DNA of 6,607 nucleotides from CAMYMG01 sp038259455 (GTDB lineage Bacteria; Pseudomonadota; Alphaproteobacteria; Rhizobiales; Rhizobiaceae). The stretch covers positions 1-6,607 of the forward strand of contig JBBSOT010000292.1 of the NCBI GenBank assembly GCA_038259455.1. Direction: 5' to 3'. The notes under the pieces are model-generated. The model made no database searches, was not told the DNA's origin, and saw only the letters and a program-made list of their open reading frames with translations. Shown piece by piece: positions 1 to 5,106 of this stretch. Each line of letters opens with the position of its first letter. Within the stretch, counting starts at the first letter, position 1. Both the position numbers and the translations under genes were made by a program.

Positions 1-256
1 CTGTTTCGGCATCGATACCGAAATCGGCCAGGCAGGCGATCGGATCGCGCAGGATCGGTCGGGCGCGCCGCCTTCCCTCGTGCTCGTCATAGCCCGTATC
101 GACGATGACGGTCCGGTTGTCGTTGCGGATCACCCAGACGAAATAATCCATCGCGTGAGGCGAGGCATGATCGTCGTCAAACAGGTAGGAATCAGCGCGG
201 GTGCGCGCATTTCGGTCGGCATATCTGAGCGCGTATACTTCGTAGACTTCTTCCAT
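1..256 (-). CDS. MBL-fold hydrolase, N-acyl-homoserine-lactonase-like (partial, N-terminus only)
   Basis: The first 85 codons of a minus-strand gene whose 3' part lies beyond base 1. I translated it by hand: it begins MEEVYEVYALRYADRNARTR and continues through MDYFVWVIRN (36-45) to TVIVDTGYDEHE (49-60). A hydrophobic strand ending in VDTGY is the standard N-terminal half of metallo-beta-lactamase-fold hydrolases of the AHL-lactonase/glyoxalase II superfamily, and the YEVYALRYA opening recalls proteins annotated as the N-acyl homoserine lactonase family. The zinc-binding HxHxDH motif normally comes after about residue 100 and is therefore outside the window, so activity cannot be judged. The start at 256 lies 11 bases downstream of the AKR stop, with a weak GGCGAG element (263-268) upstream; the frame stays open further upstream, so the exact start is uncertain. 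Its position as last visible gene of the transporter unit suggests catabolic lactone or ester hydrolysis rather than quorum quenching (inference). Confidence 0.8.
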   Translation of the reverse strand, partial: MEEVYEVYALRYADRNARTRADSYLFDDDHASPHAMDYFVWVIRNDNRTVIVDTGYDEHEGRRRARPILRDPIACLADFGIDAET

Positions 257-267
257 CGCTAACTCGC

Positions 268-1278
268 CTATATGCTCACGCGTCGTCCGTCGACCGGATA
301 ACGCGGATCCTGGTGACCGGGTACCGGCGTCGTTCCCGGCGTGCAAAGACCAGACAGGAACGCCTCATCATCGGCATCATAATGTTCATTTGCGGCACTG
401 ACATAGCAATGCAGTTGCTCGACATTCTTGGGCCCGATGAGCACGCTCGGCACGGCGTCGTTTGCCAGCACCCATTGCAGTGCAAGTCCGGATGGCGAGC
501 GGCCGCGCTGCTCGGCGAAATTCGCGGACTTCGCTGCCAGTGCCAGGGTATCGGCATGGAATTCGGTCTCGAGAATGCGCTTGTCGCCGCGATTCGCGCG
601 TGAGCCTTCTGGAGTGCCCGCACGATACTTGCCGGTCAAAACACCGCGCCCGAGCGGAGAATAGGGGACGACGCCAATGCCGAAATGGCGGCACGCCGGA
701 ATGGTGTCCGCCTCTGCCGTACGGTTGAGCATGTGATAGTAAGGTTGCGCGACCACGGGCCGCGGTATACCGAGTTCGTCTGCCACCCGGATCATCTCGG
801 CGATCTTCCAGGGGCGAAAGTTCGAGAAACCCCATTGCCCGATCACGCCCGAAGCAATCAGCTCGCTAAGAGCTGAGATGGTTTCGGCGAGCGGCGTGCG
901 ACTGTCATCGAGATGCAGGTAGTACACGTCGATGCGGTCCGTCTTCAAACGGTCGAGCGACATCGCCGCCGCGCGCGCGATCCACGCGCTAGACAGGCCG
1001 CCTGAGCCATCGACGCCGGCGACCGGGTTTCCAACCTTCGTTGCCAGGACAAAGCGGTCCCGGTTCTCCCCAAGCAGCCTGCCCAGCATCGCCTCCGAAC
1101 GCGAGCCCGCGTAGGAATCGGCCGTGTCGATGAAGTTGCCGCCGGCCTCGGTGAAAGCGTCGACGATTCGCGCTGCCTCCGTTTCGTCGGTCTGGTCGCC
1201 AAACATCATCGTGCCAAGGCATAGTCGCGAAACTGGTGGCCCGGACGCAAACAATTCTGCTTGCCGCAGAGCACTCAT
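268..1278 (-). CDS. Aldo/keto reductase, NAD(P)-dependent
   Basis: A 336-residue cytoplasmic TIM-barrel oxidoreductase, the usual length for bacterial aldo/keto reductases of the large-subunit/YajO-like kind. The N-terminal strand RLCLGTMMFG (18-27) is followed by GNFIDTADSY (47-56). The catalytic tetrad is complete: Asp51, Tyr56, Lys81 (LATKVGNP) and His122 (YYLHLDD). A C-terminal GPKNVEQL stretch near residue 280 matches the nucleotide 2'-phosphate/adenosine-binding loop. The family interconverts carbonyls and alcohols of sugars, sugar acids or aldehydes; some members oxidise cyclic sugars or pyridoxal to lactones. The start at 1278 shares ATGA with the stop of the preceding ABM gene (1275-1277) and has GGGAG about nine bases upstream, so it is translationally coupled. 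A lactonase-like gene follows 11 bases downstream, which makes lactone formation then hydrolysis attractive, but substrate and direction are not readable. Confidence 0.93.
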   Translation of the reverse strand: MSALRQAELFASGPPVSRLCLGTMMFGDQTDETEAARIVDAFTEAGGNFIDTADSYAGSRSEAMLGRLLGENRDRFVLATKVGNPVAGVDGSGGLSSAWIARAAAMSLDRLKTDRIDVYYLHLDDSRTPLAETISALSELIASGVIGQWGFSNFRPWKIAEMIRVADELGIPRPVVAQPYYHMLNRTAEADTIPACRHFGIGVVPYSPLGRGVLTGKYRAGTPEGSRANRGDKRILETEFHADTLALAAKSANFAEQRGRSPSGLALQWVLANDAVPSVLIGPKNVEQLHCYVSAANEHYDADDEAFLSGLCTPGTTPVPGHQDPRYPVDGRRVSI

Positions 1279-1565
1279 ATCTTGCGCTCCCAGGTTTCCA
1301 CCGTCTTGGACAAAACACGAGGCGCAACTTCCTTGTCGAATGCAGCAAAATGTGTGGACCGCAGATGGTTGTCGAATGCCTGCCGGTCGGTATAGATCTC
1401 GTAGAGATAGACGATTCCGAGCCTAGATGCCGAAGTCCAGACGTCAAAGGTAAGGCACCCAGGCTCCGCACTCAGGGAATCGTCGGCCTGTTGGCGGGTG
1501 CGCGTCGCGAAGCCCTCGAAATCGCCAGCTCTCACTTCAAATATCACGGTCACGCAATACATCAT
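1275..1565 (-). CDS. ABM-fold (antibiotic biosynthesis monooxygenase-like) small protein
   Basis: A 96-residue protein with the ferredoxin-like ABM fold, the same size class as YgiN and LsrG. Family features visible are a first strand VTVIFEVRAG (5-14), the turn EPGCLTFDVW (34-43), the strand VYLYEIYTD (52-60) and a helix with HLRSTHF (67-73) containing His67 and His72. Such proteins form dimers in the cytoplasm and include cofactor-less quinol monooxygenases and isomerases such as LsrG; many are unassigned accessory enzymes in catabolic operons. The start at 1565 overlaps the tctA stop by one base (TGATG), and a second Met codon follows at 1562, so the real start may be one codon later. There is no strong Shine-Dalgarno, consistent with coupling to tctA. 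Its stop overlaps the AKR start. Oxygenase, isomerase and carbonyl-detoxifying roles are all possible. Confidence 0.88.
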   Translation of the reverse strand: MMYCVTVIFEVRAGDFEGFATRTRQQADDSLSAEPGCLTFDVWTSASRLGIVYLYEIYTDRQAFDNHLRSTHFAAFDKEVAPRVLSKTVETWERKI

Positions 1566-3121
1566 CAGGTCTCGCTGCTGGATTGGGAGGGTGGTGCGGC
1601 GGCCGTGGTTGCGGCTCTCGAGGTCAGCCCTCGAAACATCCGCTGCACCGGCGGTATTTGCGACAATATGAGAAGCAGGTTCAGTCCGACCAGGATGGCG
1701 GCGCCGGGGCGAGTCACGAATGTCGAAAGATCGCCGTCCGAAACCAGCAGCGAACGCCTGAAGGTTTCATCGAACAGGCCTCCTAAAATAACGCCAATGA
1801 CTAACGGTGCGATTGGATACTCCATACGGATCAGCGCATAAGAGACAATGCCGACGACCACCATCAGGAACAGGTCATTGGTGCCGCCGCCAACGGAGAA
1901 GGAGCCAATGGTCGTGAGAACAAGGACGACTGGCAGGAATATCGTCTGCGGCAACTTCAGCACCGTAATGAAGATGCGCGCCATGAACAGACCGAGCACC
2001 AACATGGTCAAGGATGCCATCAGAAGAATGGCGACGATGCGAATGATCAACATGGGATCGATTGTGGGTCCCGGCGTGACGTTGTTAATCATCAGCGCGC
2101 CAAGCAGCGCGGCCGCCGGCGGTGAACCAGGAATACCCAGTACCAGCAGCGGAATCAGCGCACCGCCGATGCAGGCATTGTTGGCCGTCTCGCTGGACAA
2201 AAGGCCTTCGATAGAACCCTTTCCAAAGAGACCCGGTTCCTTTGAGACGCTTTTGCCGACGCCATAAGATACCCAGCCCGCCACGTCCTCGCCGACACCC
2301 GGCAGGGCACCGATGCCGACGCCGATAGCGCCGGATCGGGCGATGGTCGGCATGTTTCGGCCGATTGTGCGCCAGTTTGGCAGGATGCGCCCCACCAGTG
2401 TCGGATTCCCAGTCAACGGTCCTGTCTGCAGTCCGAGAAGTATCTGAGGTATAGCAAAGCAGCCCATCAGGACAGGGACCACCTGGAAGCCGCTCATCAA
2501 ATAGGACCAGCCAAATATATAGCGCTGTTCCGAAAGGATCGGATCTAAGCCCACCATCGCCATGGCTAGCCCGATCAGCCCCGCTATCCAGCCCTTGATT
2601 ACGAGATCAGAACTCATCAGCGTACCTGAGACAAGGATGCCGAACAGTGCCAACAAGGCCTTCTCGGGCGACGCAATCTGCTTTGCCATCGCCATCAGCA
2701 CCCAGACGAAGATCAGCAGACAGAAAGTGCCGATGAGCGTGCCTATAAAGGATGCGGTGGTGGTCAGGCCCAGTGCTTCGCCGCCCCGTCCCTTCTGTGC
2801 CAGCGGGTAGCCGTCCATGGCGGTTGCCGCCGATGCGGCTGTGCCCGGAATATTGAGCAGAATCGAGGGGTATGAACCTCCATATATCGCCCCGACATAG
2901 GCACCGATGAGCGCGATGAGCGACTGCTCAACCGGAAACTTGTTACCAAAGAAGCCGGTAAGAATGGTGACGGCGAGTGTTGCTGTCAGTCCCGGCAAGG
3001 CGCCGAAGACGATGCCCAGTGCAACCGAACCGAACAGATAGACATAGGTGATCGGGTCGCTCGCCAGCTCGAACAGAACGAGCCCGAAACTGGCAAACTG
3101 CGTGACGGCAAACTCGAACAT
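1565..3121 (-). CDS. tctA: Tripartite tricarboxylate transporter, large membrane subunit TctA
   Basis: A 518-residue inner-membrane protein with many hydrophobic segments, full length for TctA (about 500 residues, usually 12 helices). Two inverted half-repeats carry the family hallmarks: GALPGLTAT (40-48) with GAIYGGSYPSILLNIPGT (77-94) and DGYPLAQKGRGGEALG (103-118) in the first half; GALPGVGED (271-279), then a GKGSIEG stretch, an ETANNA motif and LGIPGSPPAA in the second. TctA is the permease of a secondary carrier that uses a cation gradient to import carboxylates delivered by TctC. Family substrates include citrate, other carboxylates and sugar acids, so the name does not prove tricarboxylate transport. 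The start at 3121 overlaps the tctB stop (TAATG), with a G-rich Shine-Dalgarno (GGCGGGGG) upstream. The C-terminus ends in an Ala/Ser/Thr-rich tail. The acidic GED at 277-279, where many members have Gly-Gly-Asp or Gly-x-Thr, may bear on specificity (inference). Confidence 0.96.
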   Translation of the reverse strand: MFEFAVTQFASFGLVLFELASDPITYVYLFGSVALGIVFGALPGLTATLAVTILTGFFGNKFPVEQSLIALIGAYVGAIYGGSYPSILLNIPGTAASAATAMDGYPLAQKGRGGEALGLTTTASFIGTLIGTFCLLIFVWVLMAMAKQIASPEKALLALFGILVSGTLMSSDLVIKGWIAGLIGLAMAMVGLDPILSEQRYIFGWSYLMSGFQVVPVLMGCFAIPQILLGLQTGPLTGNPTLVGRILPNWRTIGRNMPTIARSGAIGVGIGALPGVGEDVAGWVSYGVGKSVSKEPGLFGKGSIEGLLSSETANNACIGGALIPLLVLGIPGSPPAAALLGALMINNVTPGPTIDPMLIIRIVAILLMASLTMLVLGLFMARIFITVLKLPQTIFLPVVLVLTTIGSFSVGGGTNDLFLMVVVGIVSYALIRMEYPIAPLVIGVILGGLFDETFRRSLLVSDGDLSTFVTRPGAAILVGLNLLLILSQIPPVQRMFRGLTSRAATTAAAPPSQSSSET

Positions 3122-3903
3122 TACTTCGCGCCCCCGCCAGCCAGCCAGGGCTTCACATTGACGTAATAGTGGTACTCGATCTGCTTGAAGATCAGGCCGG
3201 TGCGATTGGGAACATTCTGGCGAAAGCCAAACGCCATCGCGAGCACCAGTAGCAGAGGAACGAAAACCGCGATGATGGGAGCGGCCTTGAGATAGCCGTC
3301 AATCCGGCCCTGTGACGAGCGCACCTCGAACATCATTCCGATCGAGAGCAGGAAAAACGAGATGAGCGTCACCCAGTCATCATCGTGCGCGACGCTCCAG
3401 CTCGACTGAGGAAAATTGGAGACCAGCGCATAGGTGGCTGGCACGAGCACGCAGGCAAGCGCAATCGCGGTGGCCCGGCCGCGTCTCTGGTGGAAGCCGT
3501 AGATCGAGGCGCAGATCACCAGCGCGCTCGCAATGATGAAATCCACCCTCGGAACGAGCGCGAAAATATAGGCCAGCATGATTGCAGCCGCCGCCATCAT
3601 GCGTGTGCCGGCCATGCTGGTGGCCCATGCCGCAACGTTGCCTGTCAGTTCTCTTTGCGGCAAGCCGCCCTGCCGGATCGCCGTGACCAGCAGGCCAATT
3701 GCCAGCAACAGAATGCCGACGAAAATGCCATACGGCACCAGAGCCGCCGAATTATACCACTTCCCGGCCTCTACTCCGGCAGCATCCGCCTTGAAGAAAG
3801 GTATCTGTGCGGTCTTGGCAAGAAAGAGGATGCTGGCCGCAATCAGCACAATCGCGGTCCAGAAATCCTGTCGCCGGAGGTGGGCTTTGTCGGACAACGT
3901 CAT
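3121..3903 (-). CDS. tctB: Tripartite tricarboxylate transporter, small membrane subunit TctB (long form)
   Basis: A 260-residue membrane protein assigned to TctB from its N-terminal pattern (RRQDFW then a hydrophobic helix), its hydrophobicity and its place between tctC and tctA. I see about seven hydrophobic stretches, near residues 16-36, 53-76, 102-117, 120-137, 144-163, 177-193 and 208-227. Classical TctB is about 150-190 residues with four helices, so roughly the last 85 residues are extra; the tail (228-260) is polar with several Tyr residues and ends in GGGAK. TctB is required for transport with TctA in the inner membrane, though its mechanism is poorly understood. The start is uncertain: the best Shine-Dalgarno, GGGAG (3904-3908), abuts the ATG at 3903 with no spacing, whereas a TTG two codons later (3895-3897) would have six bases of spacing. 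The stop overlaps the tctA start by one base. Confidence 0.88.
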   Translation of the reverse strand: MTLSDKAHLRRQDFWTAIVLIAASILFLAKTAQIPFFKADAAGVEAGKWYNSAALVPYGIFVGILLLAIGLLVTAIRQGGLPQRELTGNVAAWATSMAGTRMMAAAAIMLAYIFALVPRVDFIIASALVICASIYGFHQRRGRATAIALACVLVPATYALVSNFPQSSWSVAHDDDWVTLISFFLLSIGMMFEVRSSQGRIDGYLKAAPIIAVFVPLLLVLAMAFGFRQNVPNRTGLIFKQIEYHYYVNVKPWLAGGGAK

Positions 3904-3908
3904 CTCCC
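3904..3908 (-). promoter_or_regulatory. Ribosome-binding site of tctB with atypical spacing
   Basis: GGGAG on the minus strand directly abuts the ATG at 3903, which is too close for efficient use, while a TTG at 3895-3897 in the same frame has six bases of spacing. Either TctB begins at the TTG (two residues shorter) or initiation at the ATG is weak by design. Confidence 0.5.
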
Positions 3909-3914
3909 GAGAAA

Positions 3915-3942
3915 GTCGGCCCGGGAATCACACCGGGCCGAC
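3915..3942 (-). terminator. Intercistronic stem-loop between tctC and tctB (attenuator or mRNA-stabilising hairpin)
   Basis: GTCGGCCCGG (3915-3924) and CCGGGCCGAC (3933-3942) are perfect 10-base complements around an 8-base loop, GC-rich throughout. On the minus-strand transcript the hairpin begins 22 bases after the tctC stop and is followed by TTTCTC, only a weak U-run. A complete Rho-independent terminator is therefore unlikely. Such a hairpin behind a binding-protein gene typically protects the upstream mRNA or causes partial termination, giving more TctC than TctAB (inference). Confidence 0.7.
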
Positions 3943-3964
3943 GACAGTGCATCTTATCTCGCGA

Positions 3965-4972
3965 TCAGGGCTTGGAAATTCCAAGCGACGCCGGATCGAC
4001 AGTCGTCGCTCCGAGTTCGTTGAGCGTCCAAGCAAAATTGCTCTCGAGCTTGGCGAAGGCCGCACTCGCTTCGGCACCCGATAGGCCAGACAAGTCATAG
4101 TAGTTCTTCGCCGCCCACTCTTTCACGGTGTCAGACTGCATTGCCTTTGCAAATGCATCGCTCAGCACCTTCTTGGCGTCGTCAGGCGCAGAGGCCAGAA
4201 CGGCAAAGCCGATTGCCTGCTTCAGCGGCAGGTACTTTGAAAGATCGCCGTAATTATCAAAGGCGGATGGTATTTCCATGCCCTCGAGGTCGCCCTTCTC
4301 AGGCACCAGCATGGCCAGCGGCCTGATCTGGCTCCCCTTGATAAGGCCCTGCTGTTCGGCCAGCGACGTGACGATCACCTCGACCTCTCCCGAAACCGCA
4401 GCCTCCTGGGCAGGCCCCGAACCGCTATAGGGCACGAACTTGAATTTCGCGCCGGTGCCTTCCTCGAGCGCAAGCAGGTTCAGATGGTGGATCGAACCCG
4501 AACCGGAGGCGGCGGCCGGGATGGTGCCCGGATTGGTCTTGGCCGCGTCGATCAGTTCCTCCAGCGTCTTGTACTTTGAGTTGGCGTTGACTGAGATCAG
4601 GTCCGGCGAACCGCCGACGATGAACGGGTACCAGACATCGAATTTCTTGTCCCAGCCACCCTGTACGGCCGCCGTGACGTTCGATTCCGAAATGCCGGCC
4701 AGTGTATAGCCGTCTGCAGGCTGGTTGAGCACATAGATCATGCCATTTGAACCGGCGACACCACCGGTCACATTGTTGACGGTGATCGAGACAGGGAGCT
4801 GCTTCTCCATTTCCGCCATGATCATGCGGTTGATCGAGTCGGTGCCGCCGCCAGCGCCCCACACGACGGCGTTGGTGATGTCGCGATAAGGGTATTCCTG
4901 CGCGGCCAAAGGCGCTGCCAGCAGCGTTGCGCCTGCGACGGCCATTCCAAGCGTAGCGATCAGTCGATTCAT
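3965..4972 (-). CDS. tctC: TctC/Bug-family periplasmic solute-binding protein
   Basis: A 335-residue extracytoplasmic binding protein. Residues 1-24 form a Sec signal peptide: MNR, a hydrophobic core from about LIATLGMAVAG to LLAA, and likely cleavage near LAA-QEY. The mature part has the Bug signature WGAGGGTD (38-45), then a TGGVAGSNG loop and ADGYTL, which in this family form the ligand cleft. It captures the substrate in the periplasm and delivers it to TctAB. The start at 4972 is chosen because GGGAGG (4980-4985) lies seven bases upstream and the signal peptide begins there; the frame stays open back to 5122, but that extension would run through the promoter and bury the signal peptide. 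It is the first gene of the leftward unit, and a stem-loop follows its stop. The ligand cannot be named: Bug proteins bind many carboxylates, amino acids and vitamins. Confidence 0.95.
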   Translation of the reverse strand: MNRLIATLGMAVAGATLLAAPLAAQEYPYRDITNAVVWGAGGGTDSINRMIMAEMEKQLPVSITVNNVTGGVAGSNGMIYVLNQPADGYTLAGISESNVTAAVQGGWDKKFDVWYPFIVGGSPDLISVNANSKYKTLEELIDAAKTNPGTIPAAASGSGSIHHLNLLALEEGTGAKFKFVPYSGSGPAQEAAVSGEVEVIVTSLAEQQGLIKGSQIRPLAMLVPEKGDLEGMEIPSAFDNYGDLSKYLPLKQAIGFAVLASAPDDAKKVLSDAFAKAMQSDTVKEWAAKNYYDLSGLSGAEASAAFAKLESNFAWTLNELGATTVDPASLGISKP

Positions 4973-4979
4973 CTGATTT

Positions 4980-4985
4980 CCTCCC
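4980..4985 (-). promoter_or_regulatory. Ribosome-binding site of tctC
   Basis: GGGAGG on the minus strand lies seven bases before the ATG at 4972. It is the strongest Shine-Dalgarno of the window and decides the 335-residue start over the upstream in-frame Met codons. Strong initiation fits a binding protein that is needed in excess over its membrane partners. Confidence 0.85.
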
Positions 4986-5030
4986 AAGATCCTCCGACTT
5001 GCGCGACGGGCGTCGCCAAGACGTGCTTTT

Positions 5031-5059
5031 TGCGTATGCATTAATTTATGCATTGTCAA
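5031..5059 (-). promoter_or_regulatory. Predicted sigma70 promoter for the tctCBA unit
   Basis: On the minus strand a perfect -35 TTGACA (5054-5059) is followed by 17 bases and a weak -10, TACGCA (5031-5036). Transcription would start near 5024, giving a leader of about 50 bases before tctC. The strong -35 with poor -10 suggests activator help or an alternative -10. The direct/inverted repeat lies almost exactly in the spacer, so a bound protein should control access. Confidence 0.5.
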
Positions 5060-5070
5060 CGACATTGTTT
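5035..5070. repeat. 12-bp-period repeats and ATGCAT-N6-ATGCAT inverted repeat, candidate operator
   Basis: TATGCATT occurs exactly twice, at 5035-5042 and 5047-5054, 12 bases apart; a third, degenerate unit keeps CATTGT (5051-5056 and again 5063-5068) in the same 12-base phase. Because ATGCAT is itself palindromic, 5036-5041 and 5048-5053 also form an inverted repeat. A small dyad, TGTC-AAC-GACA, occupies 5054-5064. All of it sits within the divergent promoter core and is AT-rich against GC-rich surroundings. It suits a dimeric regulator such as a GntR-family protein, but no regulator gene is in the window. Confidence 0.55.
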
Positions 5071-5081
5071 GTGGGTATCTG
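5053..5081 (+). promoter_or_regulatory. Predicted sigma70 promoter for the dehydrogenase unit
   Basis: On the plus strand TTGTCA (5053-5058, five of six matches to the -35 consensus), a 17-base spacer and TATCTG (5076-5081, three of six) would start transcription near 5088, leaving a short leader of about 19 bases that contains the AAGGGG ribosome-binding site. The -35 overlaps the -35 of the opposing tctC promoter, so the two promoters are back to back and probably co-regulated or mutually exclusive. Confidence 0.45.
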
Positions 5082-5106
5082 TCGCTCAAGCATAAGGGGC
5101 ACCCGG

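Larger units (their letters stand above)
4973..5106. promoter_or_regulatory. Divergent intergenic control region between tctC and the dehydrogenase gene
   Basis: This 134-base gap is the only sizeable non-coding stretch and the sole divergent point of the window. It contains both predicted promoters, the repeat array, and on the tctC side two GGAGG elements in tandem (4980-4984 and 4991-4995), of which the proximal one is correctly placed for tctC. I see no small ORF with convincing support and no terminator here. Confidence 0.8.

Noticed and set aside
1..256. Truncated pseudogene of a lactonase
   Set aside because: The reading frame is intact up to the window edge, so the gene is simply cut by the window.
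1..256. 4-pyridoxolactonase and thus a pyridoxine-degradation locus
   Set aside because: The visible N-terminus does not resemble what I recall of that enzyme, and none of the other pyridoxine-pathway enzymes is present.
1236..1841. Plus-strand open frame of 201 codons
   Set aside because: It lies antisense to the ABM gene and the 3' end of tctA, shows no domain pattern and is best explained by GC-rich antisense frame openness.
3911..3942. Full Rho-independent terminator after tctC
   Set aside because: The stem is strong but the following tract is only TTTCTC, and tctB/tctA need read-through; partial termination or mRNA protection is more plausible.
4999..5106. Upstream extension of the dehydrogenase to an ATG at 4999
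   Set aside because: The 36 extra residues have no family counterpart, and the ATG lies upstream of the predicted plus-strand promoter. The ATG at 5107 has AAGGGG at good spacing.
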